DNA from: Ectobacillus panaciterrae DSM 19096
GTDB lineage: Bacteria > Bacillota > Bacilli > Bacillales > Bacillaceae_G
Assembly: GCF_000430785.1 (NCBI RefSeq)
Contig: NZ_AUMR01000032.1
Location: 1-64,000, forward strand
Length of the DNA stretch: 64,000 nucleotides
Reading direction: 5' to 3'
Part shown: positions 22,354-31,190 of the stretch, piece after piece
How the letters are laid out: each line of letters begins with the position of its first letter
Numbering within the stretch: the first letter of the stretch is position 1
The notes under the pieces: model-generated
What the model was told of the DNA's origin: nothing
What the model saw: the letters and a program-made list of their open reading frames with translations, nothing else
Database searches by the model: none
Program-made: the position numbers and the translations under genes

Positions 22354-24918
22354 TTGTGTTCCGATTAAACGTGTCACAATCAGCATTGTAAATGGCAGGG
22401 AATTCGTTTTTCGGTATGCCAAGTATTTTCCGCTCCATATCGGTTTATATTTTTCTTTAAACTTTCGTAAACCGCTAAAGCTGTACATATAGCGAACGTT
22501 ATTGAAAATAACTGCCGCGGCGCGCTCAGACCAAAACGCATGAGGGGAAATACCGACATTGGATAAGGGCGCCATCCCGATGTTGAAACATTCATAGCCT
22601 TCTTGTTTTGCCCACTCAAATAGGTGAAGCAGCATTGCATCCATAATGCCGCCCGGTCCATCTGGATGATACCGCATTAAGTCAATGGAAATGAGACCGG
22701 GCTGATAAACGGGCATGAGCGTAGTAAATGCGGTAATTTGCCCTTCTTTGTTTGTCAGCACGGCGACAGGTGCACGATTGATGTAATCATAATCGAAAAA
22801 GCCGAGTGAAAACCCTTTTTCTTTTTTTCCATTCAGCCAAGCATCAGATACGGTTTTCAGCTTTTCGTACAGATCTTCTGAAATAGGATTGGGATGAATT
22901 GAGAACACATAGCCTTCCCGCTCAAATCTGTGCATGGTCGCCCGGAGACCTGCACGTTTCTTTCCGGAAAGAGTAAACGTATTCAAATTCACAATAGCTT
23001 CTTCCCCCAATTTGAAGAAGTTATAGCCGAAGTCATGATACAATCCCATCCATTTGCTTTCAATTTGATAAAAAATGCAAAAGTAGCCGTATTGATCCGC
23101 CTCATGAAGAAATTCTGTAATAACTTTTGGAAAGGAAGCTGGATTTCCGCTCGGGTCGCCTAATACAACGAGCCGGTTGCCTGAACGAGCAAACTGAATA
23201 AGTGCTTCTCCGTCGCTGCTGAAGAAAAAGCGCTTATCTCCGAGAAAGCCGAGGTGGCTCAGTGCATGTCCTCCATGCTTCTCCAAAAAGTGCTGTAGTC
23301 CGGCTTTTGCCGCGGGCTGTCCCGGGAGGTTTGTTCGAGAGCGGTTAAGCAGCATCGCTCCCGCAAGGAAAAAGAGGGGCACAAAGCATGCGGTAAAAAG
23401 GGTGCTTCTTTGTACCTGCACTGCAGTCCGCACTACATAATACGGCTTCAGAATATTTTTCGTTTCCGATAACCATGTACCGAATGAATGATACATATAT
23501 AACAGAATAAACAAAACGACAGCGGTCTTTCCTATATTTGCAAGGGTGAGCTCCATCCTTTCTCGTACAAAATGGTTACGCAGCGTATAAAAAATAGCAA
23601 GAATCCCTAATAAAAGAAAGCTTTCCTCTAAATCAATGCCTTTTAATGCATTAAATATCACGCCCCCTGCAAGAGCAAATAAAGTCATGTAAAAAGCTCG
23701 TTTTGTTCGATAATACACGCCCCTTGCCAATAAAATAAGAAGAATGCCGAATGACAGGGACAGACTGAATGAAAGCTGCACGAGCTGCTTCGGAACGAGT
23801 ATGCGCAGCGCGTGAGCCCGTTCAAATGCTGTCGGAAATAAAACAGAGAGAACAATGATGCCGCCTGTTAAAGCCGTAAGTGCAGCTAAAGCCCACGAGC
23901 TAAGTCTGTTAAAGAAATTCCGCTGCAATGCCCAAATAACGCCGGTTGTTTCCAATGCAGGTGTAAAAATAGGCTTATCTTCCATTTTCTTCAAGGCGGC
24001 GCCCGTCATTTCAAATGCGGCAAATGCAAGGCCGAGCCCAAACGGAAAGATATAATAGACGAGACGATACAACAGAAGAGCAGATAAAGCAGTTTCTGTG
24101 CTTACTCCATACTCTTTCATGCCCATTAAAAAAATGAGATCAAAGGAACCGAGTCCGCCGGGAACGAGGCTGATCGTTCCGGCGATAGCCGATATGACAT
24201 ATACGCCCAGCGCTTGTCTGAAGCTTATTTCTACGCCTAATAAGGAAAGAATGATGTAAATTACGATACCCGCAGACAGCCACTCTCCAAGTGAAACGAG
24301 AGAATACAGAACAGCGGGTCCTGTTTTTTCTTCACTTTCATGTCTTTTTTTTCGTTTCAGCTTCGATGCCCCGATGTATAAAGGAACAAGTAAAGCAAAA
24401 GCGATTAAAGCAGGCCAAAGCCAAGGCTTCTCCTTCAATACGAAGCTCGTGTCTAAAATGCCAATCAAACCGAAAAAAGAAAGAAAAGACAGACCTGTAA
24501 TAAAGGCTGTGGTCATCCAGGCGATATTTTGCATAAGAAAGCTGTTGTCTTTTGTATAAGGACGGTACAGCATAGCGCGTATACCGGCTCCCACAAGGCC
24601 GCCAAAGCCGAATATGCCGTTAAAGGAGTTGGCAATCCAAGATACACGAAATATCTTTTGGACGGGAATATCTGCTTTCATGAAACGAAGCATGAGAAAA
24701 TCATAAAAAAACATAGTGGAAACCGCTAAAGCTCCCGCCAGGAGTGCAAGAAAAAATCCGCCCGTAGGAATATGCTTAATGACTTGCATGGCATCACGAA
24801 AAGACAGGGAGGCCAGTTCCTTACGAGCCTGAATTGCTACAATGACAAGTACAAAAATGGGAAGTGCGATTTTTCCGACACGCAGTATCCGTTTCCAAGC
24901 AAAAGGCATATCAATCAT
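22342..24918 (-). CDS. mprF: Phosphatidylglycerol lysyltransferase/flippase MprF
   Basis: 858 residues. The N-terminal half (about 10-510) has around 14 membrane spans and is the flippase. It includes the conserved SWIANSFNGIFGFGGLVGAG near 90 and SLVPGGLGSFDLIFLMG near 255. The C-terminal half (about 530-850) is the soluble synthase (DUF2156/GNAT-like) with FLGDKRFFFSSDGEALIQFA, VVLGDPSGNP, DLMRYHPDGPGGIMDAMLLH and FNIGMAPLSNVG. It transfers an aminoacyl group (usually Lys) from tRNA to phosphatidylglycerol and flips the product outward, lowering surface charge and raising resistance to cationic peptides. Length and both halves match the family. Monocistronic. Confidence 0.95.
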   Translation of the reverse strand: MIDMPFAWKRILRVGKIALPIFVLVIVAIQARKELASLSFRDAMQVIKHIPTGGFFLALLAGALAVSTMFFYDFLMLRFMKADIPVQKIFRVSWIANSFNGIFGFGGLVGAGIRAMLYRPYTKDNSFLMQNIAWMTTAFITGLSFLSFFGLIGILDTSFVLKEKPWLWPALIAFALLVPLYIGASKLKRKKRHESEEKTGPAVLYSLVSLGEWLSAGIVIYIILSLLGVEISFRQALGVYVISAIAGTISLVPGGLGSFDLIFLMGMKEYGVSTETALSALLLYRLVYYIFPFGLGLAFAAFEMTGAALKKMEDKPIFTPALETTGVIWALQRNFFNRLSSWALAALTALTGGIIVLSVLFPTAFERAHALRILVPKQLVQLSFSLSLSFGILLILLARGVYYRTKRAFYMTLFALAGGVIFNALKGIDLEESFLLLGILAIFYTLRNHFVRERMELTLANIGKTAVVLFILLYMYHSFGTWLSETKNILKPYYVVRTAVQVQRSTLFTACFVPLFFLAGAMLLNRSRTNLPGQPAAKAGLQHFLEKHGGHALSHLGFLGDKRFFFSSDGEALIQFARSGNRLVVLGDPSGNPASFPKVITEFLHEADQYGYFCIFYQIESKWMGLYHDFGYNFFKLGEEAIVNLNTFTLSGKKRAGLRATMHRFEREGYVFSIHPNPISEDLYEKLKTVSDAWLNGKKEKGFSLGFFDYDYINRAPVAVLTNKEGQITAFTTLMPVYQPGLISIDLMRYHPDGPGGIMDAMLLHLFEWAKQEGYECFNIGMAPLSNVGISPHAFWSERAAAVIFNNVRYMYSFSGLRKFKEKYKPIWSGKYLAYRKTNSLPFTMLIVTRLIGTQKKQ

Positions 24919-25102
24919 CTACTTTCAATCAATTCTGGAATATAATTCTTATTATGACAAACTGACGCGAAAATAAAAAGAAAAGCGACTTTTTGGGTAT
25001 AAAAAAGCAGCAATTTGCAAGATTTTTAATACTTGTAAATTTTTTAGAAAATTAGAAATTATTTATGATAAGATACAAGTAAAGAAAAATAGGGGTGAAA
25101 AC

Positions 25103-25495
25103 ATGGAAATTAAAGAAATCAAAGGGTATGAACTCGTTAAGGCACAAGCGAATACATCGGAAGATTTCTTCAATCGTTCTGAAGTAACGTATATGCATGA
25201 AGGGACAGAACGCACCTTGCATGTTTTGTATATTCGCTATTTTGAAGAGCAGCTCCAGCAATTTACACCGTTTTCAGGAAATCCTGTTTTTATAGTTGGA
25301 GAACGTGGGATAGAATTTAAAGAAATTGCGGCGCTCGCTTGCTTATTGCAAGATCCGCAGCTTATCAATCGAAAACGAATGTACATAAATACGCTGGAAG
25401 AATTTCGGACATACTTTGATGCAGCGAACATGAACCGCCTGCAGCAAATAGTAATGCAATTGTATAAAGGACTGAAGCCCGGCGTAGCGAATTAA
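25103..25495 (+). CDS. Hypothetical protein (130 aa)
   Basis: Start ATG at 25103 follows AGGGGTGA. Soluble, with an N-terminal beta-rich half (TYMHEGTERTLHVLYIRYFE) and a helical C-terminal half (EEFRTYFDAANMNRLQQIVMQ). A promoter-like GATAAGAT -10 lies about 35 bases upstream. It lies 36 bases ahead of ypuI and may share its transcript. I do not recognise the family. Confidence 0.65.
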   Translation: MEIKEIKGYELVKAQANTSEDFFNRSEVTYMHEGTERTLHVLYIRYFEEQLQQFTPFSGNPVFIVGERGIEFKEIAALACLLQDPQLINRKRMYINTLEEFRTYFDAANMNRLQQIVMQLYKGLKPGVAN

Positions 25496-25531
25496 ATATA
25501 CTAGAAATGAAAAGAGAGAGGAGCATTCGGA

Positions 25532-26023
25532 ATGTCAAATTCCATTGTGGAAAATCAAACAAAGCAAGTGGAAGTCTTTTTGCAAGAGGTTGTCGCGATT
25601 ATGACAGAGTATGCAAATCATCACACGATTACATCCTTGCTTACAGAAGAGCGAGAAGGGGATAAATTGTACTTCGAAGAGCTATTGGCTACTGTACGCC
25701 GCTTGCTTGTATTTTGTGAAGAAGGTCTGGACGCATGCCGCGTTCTGTTAAAAAGCAGTCCATTCCGCAAAAATGCCGCAGAGCACACGCTTTATAAGAT
25801 TTATCATCAAGTGGTTGCAGAGTTTTTCTCACCGAAAAACGACTGCTGGTTTGAAAACAGCCGTTCTGCTTATACAGGAAAGAATGCAATTGCTTTTCCA
25901 GCGCTATCGCCTTCTTCTATCCAAGATTTAATGAAGATATTGGAAGGGAAGTTTCAAGCCATGCGCGAAGAGCTGGAATATTATGAAACAGACTATCAAA
26001 CAAAAATAATCCAATCCAAGTAA
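25532..26023 (+). CDS. ypuI: DUF3907 family protein YpuI
   Basis: 163 residues matching the DUF3907/YpuI family found in Bacillaceae. The region includes RRLLVFCEEGLDACRVLL, SSPFRKNAAEHTLYKIYHQV and KNDCWFENSRSAYTGKNAI, which are conserved blocks of this family. In B. subtilis ypuI sits near dacB-spmA-spmB, as here. It is soluble with no membrane span. Function unknown. The ribosome-binding site is GAGAGGAG and a terminator follows. Confidence 0.8.
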   Translation: MSNSIVENQTKQVEVFLQEVVAIMTEYANHHTITSLLTEEREGDKLYFEELLATVRRLLVFCEEGLDACRVLLKSSPFRKNAAEHTLYKIYHQVVAEFFSPKNDCWFENSRSAYTGKNAIAFPALSPSSIQDLMKILEGKFQAMREELEYYETDYQTKIIQSK

Positions 26024-26025
26024 AA

Positions 26026-26053
26026 CAGTTGGTTCTTCCAACTGTTTTTTTTT
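26026..26053 (+). terminator. Terminator of ypuI
   Basis: AACAGTTGG/CCAACTGTT stem followed by eight Ts. Confidence 0.85.
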
Positions 26054-26080
26054 ATGATAAGGGACTATAAAATTGTGGGA

Positions 26081-26150
26081 TCTGTCCAGACCCGCCGGCT
26101 AGGCGCTACCACCAGAGGTTCTCCGCCTGAACAAGCCGGCTCCGCTTTTA
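26081..26150 (+). repeat. REP-like repeat, shortened copy
   Basis: Starts with CTGTCCAGACCCGCCGGCTA and ends CCGGCTCCGCTTTT. Both ends of the family are present but the centre is deleted. Confidence 0.75.
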
Positions 26151-26221
26151 GTGGTGAAACGGTCATAGCTTTGCTTTTGGCAGAATACATATAAATAGTA
26201 CAGCATAAGGAGGTGTCCATT

Positions 26222-27139
26222 ATGAGTCAAAGGGAGTTGTTTGACCACTATTTTTACGAAGTGGAACATTGGTGCGAAAGCGTTTTGCATGTACTGGACA
26301 GCCGCGCAGCGGAAATTTATGATGTTCACATGCTTGAATATAGAATACAGGTGCTTCTGGACCGAATTAAGGCAAATGAACCGGATTATAATGTCGAGTT
26401 TGTATATCAAATAAGCGATGATGTGGAAAATATTCAAGGCCATCTCCAAGATGTGCTGACGACCGGACACTATGAAGAATATGCAATGTATGAAAGGAAT
26501 CACGAAAGCCGCGCTGTTCCGATCGGGGGACATGTCCTTCCCCCGCTTCCTTATCCATACAACGCATTAGAGCCGTATATTGCCAAGGAAATTATGCGTC
26601 TGCATCATGATAAGCACCATCGCAGCTATGTGGAAGGTTTAAATAAGGCTGAAAAAATGATGCAAATGGCGCGGGATACAAACAATTACGATTTGTTGAA
26701 GCATTGGGAGAGAGAAGCCGCATTCCATGGGTCTGGTCATTATTTGCATACGATCTTTTGGAACAATATGAAACGGGGCGGCGGCGGAAAACCGAGCGGA
26801 AAGCTGCTGCGTCAAATCGAAACGGATTTTGGAAGCTTTGAGAAATTCAAAAAGCACTTCACAGAGGCGGCAAATAAAGTGGAGGGCTCAGGCTGGGCTA
26901 TTCTTGTTTGGGCGCCGCGCGCAGGCAGGCTCGAAATTTTGCAAAGCACGCTGCATCAATTGTTTACACAGTGGGACACAATCCCGCTTCTTGTTCTGGA
27001 TGTGTGGGAACATGCTTACTATTTGCAATATCAAAACAAAAAAGAAGAATACGTGAGCAATTGGTGGAATGTCGTGAACTGGGAAAATGTGGCGGAACGG
27101 TTCCAAAAGGCGGAAAAACTAGAATGGCAGCCGTATTAG
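26222..27139 (+). CDS. sodF: Superoxide dismutase (Mn/Fe type) with N-terminal extension
   Basis: 305 residues from ATG at 26222 behind AAGGAGGTG. Residues 1-95 form an extra acidic helical region (HVLDSRAAEIYDVHMLEYRI) that ordinary Sod proteins lack; about 98-300 is the Fe/Mn superoxide dismutase fold. Metal ligands are His in LHHDKHHRSYV, His in HGSGHYLHTIFW, and Asp and His in LDVWEHAYY. It converts superoxide to H2O2 and O2. B. subtilis SodF (YojM-region paralog) and B. cereus SodA2 have the same extended layout, which has been linked to spores, though the role of the extension is unknown. Monocistronic. Confidence 0.85.
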   Translation: MSQRELFDHYFYEVEHWCESVLHVLDSRAAEIYDVHMLEYRIQVLLDRIKANEPDYNVEFVYQISDDVENIQGHLQDVLTTGHYEEYAMYERNHESRAVPIGGHVLPPLPYPYNALEPYIAKEIMRLHHDKHHRSYVEGLNKAEKMMQMARDTNNYDLLKHWEREAAFHGSGHYLHTIFWNNMKRGGGGKPSGKLLRQIETDFGSFEKFKKHFTEAANKVEGSGWAILVWAPRAGRLEILQSTLHQLFTQWDTIPLLVLDVWEHAYYLQYQNKKEEYVSNWWNVVNWENVAERFQKAEKLEWQPY

Positions 27140-27165
27140 AGAGACGCTTAGAGCGTCTCTTTAAT
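27139..27165 (+). terminator. Terminator of the superoxide dismutase gene
   Basis: AGAGACGCT/AGCGTCTCT stem followed by TTTA, directly after the stop codon. Confidence 0.75.
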
Positions 27166-27201
27166 ACGGCTGCAAAAGTAGACATTTTTTGTTTTTGTCG
27201 G

Positions 27202-27347
27202 GACGAGCCGTCTCCGCTTTTCGATGATGTCTAGTTCCACCGGCTAGGCGCTGCCGCCTAAGAACCTCCGCCACAAAAAGGCAAAAAGCGCCTTTTAGGG
27301 CGGAGAACCTTAGGCTCTGCGCCTGAACGAGCCGGTTCCGCTTTTCT
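27202..27347 (+). repeat. REP-like cruciform repeat, full copy
   Basis: About 120 bases from TGTCTAG to CCGCTTTTCTT, preceded by a stray tail (27202-27221). CCGGCTAGGCGC pairs with GCGCCT and AGCCGG, and GCCTAAG...CCTCCGCC pairs with GGCGGAGAACCTTAGGC, so the whole unit folds into one long hairpin. Differs from the 63.2 kb copy at only about eight positions. Confidence 0.85.
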
Positions 27348-27412
27348 TATCATATTTCTATGGACAAAGCATACACTTGTACAAAACCTGATTGAAAAAG
27401 GACGTGAAGCCG

Positions 27413-28546
27413 GTGCATATTTTGTTCAAGACATCTCTCTCCGTTCTTTGCATAGCTTGCTTATGCTTTTGTCTATTCCCGCTTGATACATACGCAGGAT
27501 TTCAAAATGTAAGTGCTCGTAACGCTGTGCTGATGGAACAAAAATCCGGACGGGTTCTGTATGAAAAGCTCCCGCATGAATCGGAAAAAATCGCGAGTAT
27601 TACAAAGATCATGACGGCTCTTCTTGCAGTGGAGTCTGGAAAAATGCAAGAGAAGGTGACAATCAGCAACACGGCGGTAAGATCGGAAGGATCATCTATT
27701 TATTTAAAGCCTGGGGATAAAGTGAAGCTCGAGGACCTGGTGTACGGGCTCATGCTGCGTTCAGGCAATGACGCGGCGCAAGCTATTGCCGAACATGTGG
27801 GCGGCAGCATAGAAGGGTTTGTGTATTTAATGAATGAAAAGGCAGCCGCTATCGGCATGAAGGACACGCATTTTTCGAATCCGAGCGGGCTGGATGGAGA
27901 CGGCAAGCATTATTCTTCTGCCTACGATATGGCCCTTCTCACTCGTTATGCGATGAATAATGAAGCATTCAGAAAGGTGTTTGGGACAAAAAAATACCAA
28001 TCGGAGTCGTGGGATTACCCATGGAAAAATAAACACAAACTTCTTACATTCATGTATGAGAATACGACCGGAGGAAAAACAGGATTTACAAAAAAAGCAG
28101 GACGTACACTTGTGACGACCGCATCAAAGGACGGTCTTGATTTAATTGTGGTTACGCTTGACGCTTCAAGCGATTGGGACGATCATATGTACCTCTTTGA
28201 CCAAGGATTTAAACAATATGATTTGACAAAAGTGATGGATAAGGGAGCGCTTGCCGCTGCAGAAGATAAGACATATAAAGGCCACGTTTATATAAAAAAT
28301 GAATTGTCGTATCCGCTAAAGGATGAAGAAAAGAAGGATGTGAAAATAGATATAGAGCTGTTTAAGAAAAAACAGCCGCATGATGGAGAAATCGTCGGAA
28401 AAGCCACCATGAAGCTGGACGGAGAATCTGTCGGGAGCCGAAATATATTTTACAGCAAGAAAAAGCTGTTCGTAACGACAGGCATTTTATGGCACGATTT
28501 TAAAGAAGTACTTGCTTCCATGATAGGTGTGACATACAATGGTTAA
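27413..28546 (+). CDS. dacB: D-alanyl-D-alanine carboxypeptidase (spore cortex type, PBP5*-like)
   Basis: About 377 residues, serine peptidase family S11. Signal peptide near the start (LFKTSLSVLCIACLCFCLFP). Active-site motifs: SITK (Ser nucleophile) near 65, SGN in LRSGNDAAQ near 120, and KTG in GGKTGFTKKAG near 222. A smaller beta domain follows from about 265, then a C-terminal membrane-binding helix. It trims D-Ala from cortex peptides. It is followed by spmA with overlapping codons, the B. subtilis dacB-spmA-spmB operon order, which is expressed in the mother cell. Start is uncertain: GTG at 27413 follows AAGGA at fair spacing; GTG 27404 and TTG 27392 are alternatives. Confidence 0.9.
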   Translation: MHILFKTSLSVLCIACLCFCLFPLDTYAGFQNVSARNAVLMEQKSGRVLYEKLPHESEKIASITKIMTALLAVESGKMQEKVTISNTAVRSEGSSIYLKPGDKVKLEDLVYGLMLRSGNDAAQAIAEHVGGSIEGFVYLMNEKAAAIGMKDTHFSNPSGLDGDGKHYSSAYDMALLTRYAMNNEAFRKVFGTKKYQSESWDYPWKNKHKLLTFMYENTTGGKTGFTKKAGRTLVTTASKDGLDLIVVTLDASSDWDDHMYLFDQGFKQYDLTKVMDKGALAAAEDKTYKGHVYIKNELSYPLKDEEKKDVKIDIELFKKKQPHDGEIVGKATMKLDGESVGSRNIFYSKKKLFVTTGILWHDFKEVLASMIGVTYNG

Positions 28547-29138
28547 TCTTGTTTGGGTATTCATGACGATTATCGGTGTTGTGTTTGCGATGATGAACGG
28601 TACGATGGAAGAAGTGAATAAAGCGGTGTTTGAAGGTGCGAAGAGCGCTGTTACGATTTGTATCGGTCTTGTCAGCGTACTGATTTTTTGGCTTGGACTC
28701 ATGCGCATTGCTGAAGAAGCTGGTCTTTTGAAAAAACTTGTTGCTGTTTTTATGCCTCTTGTGAAAAAGCTGTTTCCTGATGTGCCGAAAGATCACCCGG
28801 CGATGGGGTTCATTCTTTCCAACATGATGGCGAATTTATTTGGTCTTGGAAATGCGGCAACGCCGCTTGGTATTAAAGCGATGGAGCGCTTGAAAGAACT
28901 GAACGGCGGCAAAGATTCCGCCAGCCGCTCCATGGTCACCTTTTTGGCGCTGAATACGTCAGCTATCACACTCATTCCGACGACCGTTATTTCTATTAGG
29001 ATGACATATAACTCGGCAAATCCGACAGAGATTGTTGGCGTCACCTTTATTGCACAGGTGCTGTCAATGATAGGCGCCATTTGGATCGATCGTTACTTTT
29101 ATAAGAAACGAATGAAAAAAGGAGGAGGAAAGAAGTGA
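28539..29138 (+). CDS. spmA: Spore maturation protein SpmA
   Basis: 199 residues, nucleoside-recognition/gate-domain membrane protein with spans near 1-20, 45-65 and further. The motif NMMANLFGLGNAATPLGIKAM near residue 88 is characteristic. It acts with SpmB in spore core dehydration and heat resistance in B. subtilis. The ATG overlaps the end of dacB (28539-28546) and the stop overlaps the start of spmB, showing tight coupling. Confidence 0.93.
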   Translation: MVNLVWVFMTIIGVVFAMMNGTMEEVNKAVFEGAKSAVTICIGLVSVLIFWLGLMRIAEEAGLLKKLVAVFMPLVKKLFPDVPKDHPAMGFILSNMMANLFGLGNAATPLGIKAMERLKELNGGKDSASRSMVTFLALNTSAITLIPTTVISIRMTYNSANPTEIVGVTFIAQVLSMIGAIWIDRYFYKKRMKKGGGKK

Positions 29139-29665
29139 GTATTGTTAACACCATTTCTCTCTGGCTCATTCCTTGCATGATTGGTTTTATTTTGCTGTAC
29201 GGAACATTTAAGAACGTACCAACCTATGAATCTTTCGTGGAAGGAGGAAAGGAAGGGATTCAAATTGCCGTCTCTATTCTTCCTTTTATGGTAGGGATGC
29301 TCGTTTCCATTGCCATTTTTCGCGCTTCAGGCGCCCTCGATGCAATGGTTGGGATGATCAAGCCGTTTTTAGATACAATCGGCGTACCGGCCGAAATTGT
29401 GCCGCTTGCCTTAATTCGCCCCATATCCGGTTCAGCGGGACTCAGTATTACAACGGACTTAATTGCGACATACGGACCAGATTCCTTTATCGGCAGATTG
29501 GCTGCTACGATGCAGGGAAGTACGGATACGACGTTTTATGTACTGACCGTATATTTCGGGGCGGTAGGGATTCGGAAAATGGGAGATGCCCTAAAGGTCG
29601 GGCTGATTGCTGACTTAATTGGAATTATTTGTTCTATTGTATTTGTATCACTCATGTTTAAATAA
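29135..29665 (+). CDS. spmB: Spore maturation protein SpmB
   Basis: 176 residues, partner of SpmA with the second gate domain. Characteristic stretch: PLALIRPISGSAGLSITTDL near 93, then AATMQGSTDTTFYVLTVYFG. Several membrane spans. Start GTG at 29135 follows AGGAGGAAAG inside the end of spmA. A hairpin follows directly after the stop codon. Confidence 0.93.
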   Translation: MSIVNTISLWLIPCMIGFILLYGTFKNVPTYESFVEGGKEGIQIAVSILPFMVGMLVSIAIFRASGALDAMVGMIKPFLDTIGVPAEIVPLALIRPISGSAGLSITTDLIATYGPDSFIGRLAATMQGSTDTTFYVLTVYFGAVGIRKMGDALKVGLIADLIGIICSIVFVSLMFK

Positions 29666-29692
29666 CCATCATATATGATGGTTATTTTCTTT
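29664..29692 (+). terminator. Terminator of dacB-spmAB
   Basis: ATAACCATCA/TGATGGTTAT stem followed by TTTCTTTTT. Confidence 0.85.
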
Positions 29693-29868
29693 TTATATAA
29701 AATTTTAGTATAATGATGAAACATCCGCTATTAAGAAAATGGCTTAATAGTGGACTTTTTGTGTGATGTCTTTTTGACAAAATGTTGCGAAAATACTTAA
29801 TAATGAGAAGCGGCAACTTGTATTCGCTTTCTTATGAAGGTAAGATGAACTTGAGGTGAAGAATCGGA

Positions 29869-30597
29869 ATGGAAAGATTACAAAAGGTGATTGCCCAAGC
29901 GGGAATCGCGTCAAGACGAAAGGCTGAAGAATTGATTCAGCAAGGAAAGGTAAAAGTCAACGGTAAAGTGGTGACAGAATTAGGAACAAAGGTAAGCAGG
30001 CATGATCGGATTGAAGTAGAAGGAATTCAAATTGAGAAAGAAGAGCCGGTTTATTTTATGCTGTATAAACCAACGGGCGTAATTTCAAGCGTAAAGGATG
30101 AGAAAGGCCGCAAAGCGGTGACAGACTTCTTTGCGCAAATTAAGCAGCGTATTTTCCCGGTCGGCCGCCTCGATTATGATACGTCTGGGTTGCTGCTTAT
30201 GACGAATGACGGCGAATTTGCCAATTTGCTGATGCATCCGAAAAACGAAATAGAGAAGGTATACATTGCTAAGATTAAAGGATCTTTAGACGCAGCGAAA
30301 ATTCGCATGCTCGAGAGAGGCGTTATGCTTGAGGATGGGAAAACTGCTCCGGCAAAGGTTAAGCTTTTAGGCGGCGACCGCCGCAAGGAAACAGCACTTG
30401 TGGAAATTACGATTCACGAAGGGCGAAACCGCCAAGTAAGAAGAATGTTTGAAGCAGTCGGCTGCAAGGTTACAAAACTAAAACGCGAGCGCTATGCCTT
30501 TTTAGGACTCGGCTCTTTGCGCCCTGGGGACGCAAGAGCGTTATCTCCCCATGAAGTCAAGCAGCTTCGCGCGCTTGCTGCGGCACAAACGAAATAA
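29869..30597 (+). CDS. rluB: 23S rRNA pseudouridine synthase RluB
   Basis: 242 residues, RsuA/RluB family. S4 RNA-binding domain at 1-60 (LQKVIAQAGIASRRKAEELI). Catalytic Asp lies in GRLDYDTSGLLLMTNDGE near 105. HEGRNRQVRRMFEAVGCKV near 185 is the conserved C-terminal block. It makes a pseudouridine in helix 69-93 region of 23S rRNA. Same place as in B. subtilis (ypuL), between spmB and resA. A hairpin without a T-run separates it from resA. Confidence 0.93.
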   Translation: MERLQKVIAQAGIASRRKAEELIQQGKVKVNGKVVTELGTKVSRHDRIEVEGIQIEKEEPVYFMLYKPTGVISSVKDEKGRKAVTDFFAQIKQRIFPVGRLDYDTSGLLLMTNDGEFANLLMHPKNEIEKVYIAKIKGSLDAAKIRMLERGVMLEDGKTAPAKVKLLGGDRRKETALVEITIHEGRNRQVRRMFEAVGCKVTKLKRERYAFLGLGSLRPGDARALSPHEVKQLRALAAAQTK

Positions 30598-30600
30598 AAA

Positions 30601-30620
30601 AGCTCGGTGCATGCCGAGCT
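30601..30620 (+). promoter_or_regulatory. Hairpin without T-run between rluB and resA
   Basis: AGCTCGG/CCGAGCT stem with a 6-base loop, ending six bases before the resA ribosome-binding region (AGAGGAGG). With no T-run it is more likely an RNA-processing or stabilising stem, or a partial attenuator, than a terminator. Confidence 0.4.
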
Positions 30621-30642
30621 CAGCTTAGAGGAGGAACAAGCT

Positions 30643-31164
30643 ATGAAGAAAAACAGACTGCTATTTCGCTCTGCCATTCTTCTCGTTCTTGTTGGCGCTT
30701 TAGCATTCACGCTCTATCAAAATTTCTTTGCGGACAAAGAAAAGGTGAGCGTAGGAAAAGAAGCGCCGAATTTTGCTGTAACTGATATGAACGGCAAGGA
30801 GCTGACGCTTGAGAACATGCGCGGCAAGGGCGTATTTCTGAATTTCTGGGGTACATGGTGCGAGCCATGCGAAAAGGAAATGCCTTACATGAATGAGCTG
30901 TACGATACATACAAAAAGAAGGGTGTAGAAATTGTAGCGTTAAATGCAGACGAAACGGAAATCGCTGTGAAAAACTTTGCCGGGCAGTATGGGTTGAAAT
31001 TTCCTATAGCGATTGACAAGGGACAGGAAATTTTAAATACTTACGGCGTCAGTCCGCTGCCGACTTCGTTTTTAATTGATAAAGATGGAAAAGTAATTAA
31101 AAAGATTACAGGTACACAAACGAAAGAACAAATAGAAGAGCACTTAAAAGAAATTACTCCTTAA
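30643..31164 (+). CDS. resA: Thiol-disulfide oxidoreductase ResA (cytochrome c maturation)
   Basis: 173 residues from ATG at 30643 behind GAGGAGG. One N-terminal anchor ([20 protein letters not shown]) places the thioredoxin domain outside. Active site WCEPC near residue 75, with E and cis-Pro (SPLPTSF) as in B. subtilis ResA. It keeps the CXXCH cysteines of apocytochrome c reduced so that ResBC can attach heme. First gene of resABC; its stop overlaps an upstream-frame ATG near resB. Confidence 0.95.
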   Translation: MKKNRLLFRSAILLVLVGALAFTLYQNFFADKEKVSVGKEAPNFAVTDMNGKELTLENMRGKGVFLNFWGTWCEPCEKEMPYMNELYDTYKKKGVEIVALNADETEIAVKNFAGQYGLKFPIAIDKGQEILNTYGVSPLPTSFLIDKDGKVIKKITGTQTKEQIEEHLKEITP

Positions 31165-31190
31165 TGAGCAAGAGAGATCGGGGTGAGGGA

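Noticed and set aside
26908-27234. 108-residue ORF overlapping the superoxide dismutase gene and a repeat
   Set aside because: Out of frame with a clear gene, no ribosome-binding site, and the end lies in a REP-like repeat.
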